Positions 25,054 to 32,998 of a stretch of DNA of 32,998 nucleotides are shown piece after piece. A program made the translations under genes and the position numbers. The first letter of the stretch is position 1, and every line of letters starts with the position of its first letter. The notes under the pieces are model-generated. The model searched no databases. It had not been told where the DNA came from and saw only the letters and a list, made by a program, of their open reading frames with translations. Location of the stretch: contig JBBHKE010001357.1 of NCBI GenBank assembly GCA_037447655.1, forward strand, positions 1 to 32,998, given 5' to 3'. The DNA comes from Zygnema cylindricum (taxonomy: Eukaryota; Streptophyta; Zygnematophyceae; Zygnematales; Zygnemataceae).

Positions 25054-25661
25054 TAGTGTTACTAAAACAAACTGCGATTTAAGGTGTACATTGTATCGAG
25101 CTTTCCTAGATACATAGTGGCATTGTACTTATCGTGTATCTTACGACTACTACTACTATGTATGGATAGTTATGTATTGGGTACATTTCACGTGGCTATA
25201 ATAAGGATAAGCGATATTTTCGGTTATTGAAGGGCAAGGGGGCCCGATATATCGCTCTAAGACCAATAATTTTATTGTCGCCTATATATATTCAAGTTTT
25301 GTGTGTCGACATATTTCTTATTGCGATAAGTTTGATATTCCATATATCAAATATCGAACGGTCAAAGAGCCAAATTTATCGCTTCGATACATACAAAAAT
25401 TATCGCGATATATTTGGCGGGAGCTGGGTCTCCATACAGCTTCGATACGGATATTGACCGTAAGTAAAGCAGTACCAACCCCCCTCCCTCCGAGTGTTTA
25501 AAAAGTTTTTGAATGACAGGCGTACGGAGGTATCGCTATAGTTGTCGACCCGATAACTTGTGGCTAGCCTCCTCTATACACCGAAACAATATATCGGTTA
25601 TCGATATGTCAAAAGCCACACATATTAAATATCGACTATAGGCTCTCCATACAAAACACTA
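25054..25661. mobile_element. Decayed hAT-like MITE
   Basis: The stretch keeps the family vocabulary (CGATATATCG, AATATCGAACGGTCAAAGA, TATCGGTTATCGATATG) and ends CCATACAAAACACTA, a worn form of the family terminus. The left boundary at TAGTGTTACT is tentative and no target duplication is clear. Confidence 0.45.
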
Positions 25662-27060
25662 AAATATATAGTCTTAACGTTCTATATGATAAACAATATC
25701 ATATTGTATACATTTATATGGTATGTTATCTCATGCATCACAATACGGTTTTTACTTTGTACGGTAATAAAATACGATTTGCGGTGATTGACTTACAAAA
25801 ATTCGTACTAGACTGAAATAGTACAAGTGTACGCGATGTAATATTTATTGTCGTATTATGTCAATATATCGGTAAAATATCGTGATGGGTTTCTTTACCA
25901 TTATAACGATTATTAGTAGGTAAAAAAATTTACATATCTATTATAAAAAGAGATTAACAATACACAACATTGATAAAGTCATCCCTTATTCTATGTAACA
26001 GTGTTACTGTTGTATCACTCATAATACTGGATACGTGAGATACACAATACAAACATATGGTACATGTAACCTATACTCCAAGCTAAGTGGCGGAGAAAAA
26101 ATAACGGAAGATCGCTAATCAAAGGTGGTTGAGGTGGGAAAAAAAGTCAGATTTTTAACACATCACAATTTATGACATGTTTTGGTAGGCTAGGGGGTTG
26201 AATTACCACCTGTATTACAAGTAATTGTAGTCCACAAAAAATGAGCATCCACTAATGCACGTAGTACTTTTGCAGTTAAAACTTAAGGTGTATCATTTGC
26301 TCCAAAGTACATACCGCTAATTTTGAGATTTTTCAAATCTTCAATATACGAGCAAGTTTGTACTGTATATTGTGGTATGTTGAAAAAACCCCTTATCCTA
26401 TATTGAGATATTTAACTCGGTGTTATTCAATGTTAAGCGAATGTTAGAGGCCAAAGTTGCTCATGTTTTTGTACGTCGCAGATATCCGTCTTTTTTGGTA
26501 AAATTTTCACCTAACATAATTTTAATGATGGAAATTAGCACGCATTGGTGGCCAATGTACCGTCACCAATGGGAATAAACAACCTGCAAAATACAAGGGA
26601 AAATACCGAGGTTTATTTTACATAAAATTGTACAATACATAGTATAAGATTATTTATTTATTGAATATTTTGATTGGTTTATCTAGCGTGCATCAGAACC
26701 ACACATCAAGATGCAACCGATGTTGGCATTATTGACACTCTAATATTTTGAACACTTGTAGAACTCGAATCTACGGTGACTTTTATTGCCTTGTTAAGAT
26801 AAAATGTTAGAAAAATCCGCTCATGCAATAGTTCTTGCCACAATTTTGTAAATACTACGTCAATCCTTATTCATTGATTCCACAATGCTGTTTTTCATAA
26901 TACATCGCTTAACCGCAGAACCATATTAAAAAATTATTCGAGAACTTTTCCCTAAAATTCCACTGACCTAGAAAGAAATACTATCCTCTATTGGTACATG
27001 TGTCGACTAACTAGTGTAAACCTTGCCAAAACATTATCCTATCTTTTCATATTGAGCAAT
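25662..27060. other. A+T-rich intergenic DNA, no gene seen
   Basis: No coding, repeat or RNA signature is visible in 1.4 kb. It separates the MITE nest from the 3' flank of MYB gene 4. Confidence 0.5.
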
Positions 27061-27452
27061 AGAAAGTTTTTAGAGTTTTCCAAGAACAAAGTCAAGCCAT
27101 ATGCCATATTGCTACAATTCTCCTACTCCATATTCCGCTTTGATCCTGAAAAGTCGAAGTCACTTTACTGTGATTCTTTTCAATCATACGCTAAAAACCT
27201 AACTGAAGACTAAATTTCATATATCTTTTATGTTATAAACAGACAAAGCACTGCGTAAAAACAACCATCTCTCTTTTTTGAGGGCCCTAAAATAAAAAAA
27301 AGGTGACAACTGTTTTGTCTCATGAGCATGTAGTAACTTATGCATTTGAAGAAACACCTCATTCTTAGCCCAGAAAGATATATAAAAAGTAGCATTTAGA
27401 GATTGTATGGTACATAGGGCGAAATGAGGAAGTCTATGACGAAAAAAACACA
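27061..27452 (-). other. Presumed 3' UTR and flank of MYB gene 4
   Basis: The region is the duplicate of 1131-1527 below gene 1, with many substitutions and small indels. It marks the other edge of the duplicated block. Confidence 0.6.
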
Positions 27453-29350
<1,898 letters not shown>

Positions 29351-29780
29351 GCTTTTTTTTTTTTTCTCCTGAACTGACTTTTGTATCACTCTCTTCCTTG
29401 GCAAAGGCTATATCTCTCGGTTGGGGTTGTCACGCTCTTTTATTACCCGACCTTCACTTTTCTTCTCTGAGGCATTCTGAGAGCACTTTATACTTCGAAA
29501 ACGAGGGCTGGATGTTTCGAGACAAATTTCCGTCACGTGTCGCCGGCAACTTGCACTTCAGGGACAGATCAACAGCGGGATCGTAACCGAAGCCGAAGCC
29601 GGCACTAAAGACCGTTTTGTAAGAGGAGCTTCCGGACAATCATTTGAGATATGATCGTCTGTCACCTGTCTGTGCAGGAATTGTGCACCGTCGGATGCAT
29701 CCCAGCAACGGTGGAAAACACAGCGCCGGCACCACGCTGCCGGCATCCCGTGTTGCAAATTGGAGCTGTCAGAATAGATC
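29351..29780 (-). promoter_or_regulatory. Upstream region of MYB gene 4, shared with gene 1
   Basis: Aligned with 3480-3990. The GA tract found before genes 1 and 2 is reduced here (TATCACTCTCTTCC), so it was lost or never expanded in this copy. Confidence 0.55.
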
Positions 29781-29790
29781 TCATGCCAGG

Positions 29791-29800
29791 CTATATATGC
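29791..29800 (-). promoter_or_regulatory. Candidate TATA box for MYB gene 4
   Basis: CTATATATGC on the plus strand reads GCATATATAG on the coding strand, about 440 bases before the ATG. There is no counterpart upstream of gene 1, so this is a weak call. Confidence 0.3.
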
Positions 29801-29864
29801 GACACAGTACAATGTAAGGGATCATATTGAACAAATTATTTAACCTCTTAGGGTATGGTTACAT

Positions 29865-30320
29865 GATGTAGTTCAAAAGTAGGTGACCGTACGCCCATAC
29901 AATATGCCTATTGTATGCAAAACATACAATATGGCCTTAAGACCCATATTGTATTGGCCGCAAAATGAAATAAAATAGTAACAGGGTTGAGTTGCACATG
30001 GATCGATAGAGAATTAAACGTCATGTCTAAATTTGAAAAAAAAATCGGACAAAAAAATCTTTTTCTGTGAGTTTTGAGCGATTTTTTATTTAAACCGTCA
30101 GATTTGGACAATCTGACGGTCGTTGATGAAAGTAACGATCTAAGAAGATCACATGAAAAGCCCATAACACACCTTACGATAGGACTATCGTCAGATTCGG
30201 ACGATCGGACGGTCGCTGATGAAAGTAGCGATCTAAGAAGATCACATGGAAAGCCCGCAACACAACTTACGATAAAGGCGGCCTACAAAAGGCCTACCAA
30301 AAAACGCCTACTTTTGAACT
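29865..30320. mobile_element. 456-bp element with 10-bp flanking repeat, Mutator-like length
   Basis: The direct repeat ATGGTTACAT flanks it (29855-29864 and 30321-30330). A 14-bp inverted repeat AGTTCAAAAGTAGG lies at 29870-29883 and 30307-30320, with five extra bases (GATGT) at the left. A 9-11 bp target duplication suggests a Mutator-like origin, but the short TIR makes this uncertain. It holds a 93-bp-period tandem repeat (30121 and 30214 starts). Confidence 0.6.
30121..30290. repeat. Two diverged tandem units, period 93 bp
   Basis: GATGAAAGTAACGATCTAAG and GATGAAAGTAGCGATCTAAG begin units that continue AAGATCACATG and CACAACTTACGAT or CACACCTTACGAT. The second unit is cut short by the element's right end. 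Confidence 0.75.
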
Positions 30321-30428
30321 ATGGTTACATCTGACGATCGTGAGGTGTAATACAGAATTTTGTACTTTCCCGTACCATGCCGTACTATATTTTCGTGAGT
30401 TTTTTGAAAACAACATTAGAGAAAATAA

Positions 30429-31209
30429 GGGTGCGTCTCCATGTGCCTAAGTAAGGGTTTATTTCTGTCGTTTTCTTGTAAAACTTAGAGCCGTACGGCG
30501 TAAGTCTCAACCGTACCAAAAAATACAAAAAATGAGAAGTACATTTTGTGTCATCATCAAATTTAAGATGTACTACATGTTGTCGTTTTGTGTTCTTCGA
30601 CCCACGACCATGCCAAAAAACGTCATCTTCAAACTTTTATTTAAAACACAGGGAAGATGTGTTTTAAAACAAAGAATTTTCGAAAAACAAATAGAAACAC
30701 GTAGTCGCATGTGTAAGAAATTTTCAAGAAATTTCAAAAGAATTCAAGCAACGACGAAAAGTGCACGATCCGCTATGTTTTGTCCCTTTGCGTTCAGGTA
30801 CGACAAAGCAAAGTACACAATTTGTTTGGTTTTGTCCGTTTGCGCATGGTATGGATTTTATTTCGCTAAGGGTCTCAAGATCTGATGCCATTTCACTTCG
30901 AGTGGACAAGAGAAGCAAAGGCAAATTGCATCTTCTTCAACTGTGAAACGGCACAGACTAGATGGCGGTACGTCTACAATGTCACGAAAAGTCATGCGAC
31001 GTCACAAGCAATTACAAAAAATAACGTGCGTCATCACAGATTGTACACTGTCAACAGCCGTCACGGGCATTGTCGACGTATACAATCGTCACGCCCTTAA
31101 GTGACAACTTCGTTTGGTACACGTAGGGACACCCGAAATCCGCGTCCGCCGGATCTGCGCTAAAAAACAAAGTAAATTCTCAAAGTTTCAAGTACATGGA
31201 GACGCACCC
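30429..31209. mobile_element. PIF/Harbinger-like MITE nested in A2 (copy E4)
   Basis: TIRs GGGTGCGTCTCCATGTGC and GTACATGGAGACGCACCC are flanked by TAA (30426-30428, 31210-31212). In A1 the same place (21937-21939) has a single TAA and no insertion. A hairpin with stem TTTAAAACACA lies at 30640-30668, 211 bases from the left end. It is 781 bp, similar to E3 but clearly diverged. Confidence 0.82.
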
Positions 31210-31302
31210 TAAGATTACGATTCTCCAAGCATCCGTGAGAAGACATCGACCGTCCAATTACATTTTAGTCTTCATCTGCGAAGCAATCGCTCCATACGCC
31301 TC

Positions 31303-31345
31303 TGTATTGGTGAACCCACCTCGCGGAGGTGATTTCACCAATACA
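31303..31345. repeat. 43-bp hairpin in element A2
   Basis: Arms TGTATTGGTGAA and TTCACCAATACA with inner CACCTCGCGGAGGTG. One stem pair differs from A1 on both sides (A-T to T-A), so pairing is retained. Confidence 0.85.
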
Positions 31346-31771
31346 TAACCAGTCAAATCGCTACACCTGGACGGTAAACAGGTACGTCGATGAAAAATGA
31401 TAATTTTCACACGTCCCCAAAGTCACGTGCCTTCGGACAAGGTGACCGTAAAATCTTTGCCGAAAAGAAATACGGCTTTTTCCTGAAAGTCAGCAGAGTG
31501 AAGGAGATCTCTGAGGTACATTGACACGGTACACTTGTGAAGTACACGTACGCTAATACGCAAGTACGGATTTCCATACGAAAATTGTCGGTTTACAAAT
31601 CTTTGACGATTTTAGAGGTTTTGACCGTCAACTTACGTGGAGCCACTCATATCAGAACACGTATGTAAAAACTTATTTAGAGGTGATACAGGATGTAACC
31701 GAGGCCTCTGTAATACATAAATTTTGTTGTCCGTACTATTACAAAGACCTCTTGATGTAACCATACCCTAA

Positions 31772-32548
31772 GGGTATGTCCCCATGTGCATAAGTCAGGG
31801 TTTTTTTCTGTCGTTTTCCTATAAAACTTAGCGACGTACTGCCTAAGTTGCAACCGTACGAAGGAGTCGCAAATTTGTAGAGTACAATTTGCGTCATCCT
31901 CGAATTTAAGATGTATGAAAAATTGTCGTCTTGTGTGTTTCGACCCACTTCCACGACAAAAAACGCCATCTTCAACCTTACGTTTAAAACACATGCGCGA
32001 TGTGTTTTAAAACTAGGTATTTCTGATAAAAAATAGGAACATATATTCGCACGTGGCGTAATTTTCGAAAAATTTAATACGATTTCCAAGGACAAAGAAA
32101 AGTTCAGAATTTGCTATGTTTTGTGCGTTTGCGTTCGAATACAAGAAGAAAAGTACACAATTTGTTTGGATTTGTCCGTTTTCGTCCAGTACAAATTTAT
32201 TTTTTGCAGGGGTCTTCAAATTCCGATGCCATTTCACGTCGAACGGATAGGAGACGCAAAGGCAAAGCGCCTCGTCTTCAACCGTGAAACGGCACAGGGT
32301 GGAAGGCGGTACGTCTACAATGTCACGGTAAGACATGCGACGTCACAACCAGTTCCAAAAAATAACGTGCGACTACAGATTGTAGATGTTGACAACCGTC
32401 ACATGTATTGTCAACGTATACAATCGTCACAAGCGTAAGTTACGATTTCGTCCTTACAGACATAGGGACACTTGAAAACCGGGTCCGGCGGATCCGCGCT
32501 AAAATACTAAGTAAGTTCGCTAAGTTACAAGTATATGGGGATATACCC
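31772..32548. mobile_element. PIF/Harbinger-like MITE, second exact copy of E3
   Basis: Identical to 22519-23295 including TAA flanks and hairpin. It was carried here by the larger duplication and not by a separate transposition, since the flanking host sequence is identical too. Confidence 0.82.
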
Positions 32549-32893
32549 TAAGTTTATACAGTATGTGACATTTCGTACTAAAATTGCTGGTTATCTGGTT
32601 CAGAAAACGTACCAAAGAAAGGCGTCGACACGCGAAAGTGAGTGCGTCGACACGAAAAATCGCACTCGGATTTGATTCTCAGTGATAAAGACGAAGGGAA
32701 ATCACGCTAACCTGTTCTCACATGCTCAATGTGAACACAGGATATACCGGGTACACCATGGGGAAAGTGTACTCAAATTAGCGTCGGTGAATAAATTACA
32801 GTAACAAATTTTATGGCGAAGGGCCTTTAACCCGAACTAGAGTTAATAACACTATTTGTTTTATTACACTAGTTATTTGTAATCGCTAATAGC

Positions 32894-32998
32894 TAGTGTT
32901 GTGTATCGGTAAAAAACTTATCGCGATAACACCGATACCGATAGTTATCGGTTATCGAACGGTCAGAGGTACCGATATATCGGTCCGAGACCAACAAA
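32894..32998. mobile_element. hAT-like MITE, left end, cut by the window edge
   Basis: Begins TAGTGTTGTGTATCGG and matches the first 105 bases of the copy at 23641. Confidence 0.8.

Larger units (their letters stand above)
29851..31768. mobile_element. PIF/Harbinger-like element, GGGTATGGTTACATC type (copy A2)
   Basis: Left end GGGTATGGTTACAT after TTA (29848-29850), right end GATGTAACCATACCC before TAA (31769-31771). Two younger elements are inserted: 29865-30320 and 30429-31209. Without them it aligns with A1 across its length. The site that holds E2 in A1 is empty here. Confidence 0.75.
31527..32998. repeat. Exact repeat of 22274-23745 (offset 9,253)
   Basis: From 31527 to the window end I find no difference from 22274-23745; just before it the two copies differ at several bases within 20. 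The repeat covers the right part of A2, a full GGGTATGTCCCC element, host sequence and the start of a hAT-like MITE. Confidence 0.85.

Overview
The window looks like nuclear DNA of a land plant or other streptophyte. It carries four spliced R2R3-MYB transcription factor genes of the plant type (the second helix reads KSCRMRWRNYLRP and the third ends GRTDNAVKNYWN). The genes have GT-AG introns and sit among dense non-autonomous DNA transposons. I cannot name the species. No rRNA, tRNA, CRISPR array or bacterial-style operon is visible.

Layout: 1-1130 has no recognisable gene. MYB gene 1 lies on the minus strand (1528-3479). 3480-9690 is a long intergenic region with nested MITEs. MYB gene 2 is on the plus strand (9763-14039) and MYB gene 3 on the minus strand (15935-18824), so genes 2 and 3 converge. 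19028-26000 is a deep nest of MITEs: hAT-like, PIF/Harbinger-like and TA-flanked families. MYB gene 4 is on the minus strand (27453-29350), and its MYB exon is frame-broken in this sequence. From 29851 to the end there is another MITE nest, whose last 1,472 bases repeat 22274-23745 exactly as far as I could compare by eye.

By exon structure and C-terminal sequence, genes 1 and 4 form one pair (two coding exons, part of a segmental duplication of about 2.8 kb). Genes 2 and 3 form another pair (three coding exons, with an extra phase-0 intron after NAVK). The MYB exon cuts across this grouping. About 285 bp coding for R2 and most of R3 is identical between genes 2 and 3, differs from gene 1 at only three bases, and matches gene 4 apart from small indels. 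The C-terminal exons are strongly diverged. This points to repeated ectopic gene conversion confined to the very G+C-rich DNA-binding exon. The family therefore seems to keep one fixed DNA-binding module while the regulatory tails drift. A motif of the type FTLEELLFSPTLPPMA survives in the tails of genes 1, 2 and 4 but was not found in gene 3.

The mobile elements show clear target-site duplications and reciprocal empty sites. One superfamily has TIRs beginning GGGTA and TWA target sites; its members keep an internal hairpin about 200-235 bases from the left end although the stem sequence changes. No transposase gene was found, so all elements seen here are probably non-autonomous.
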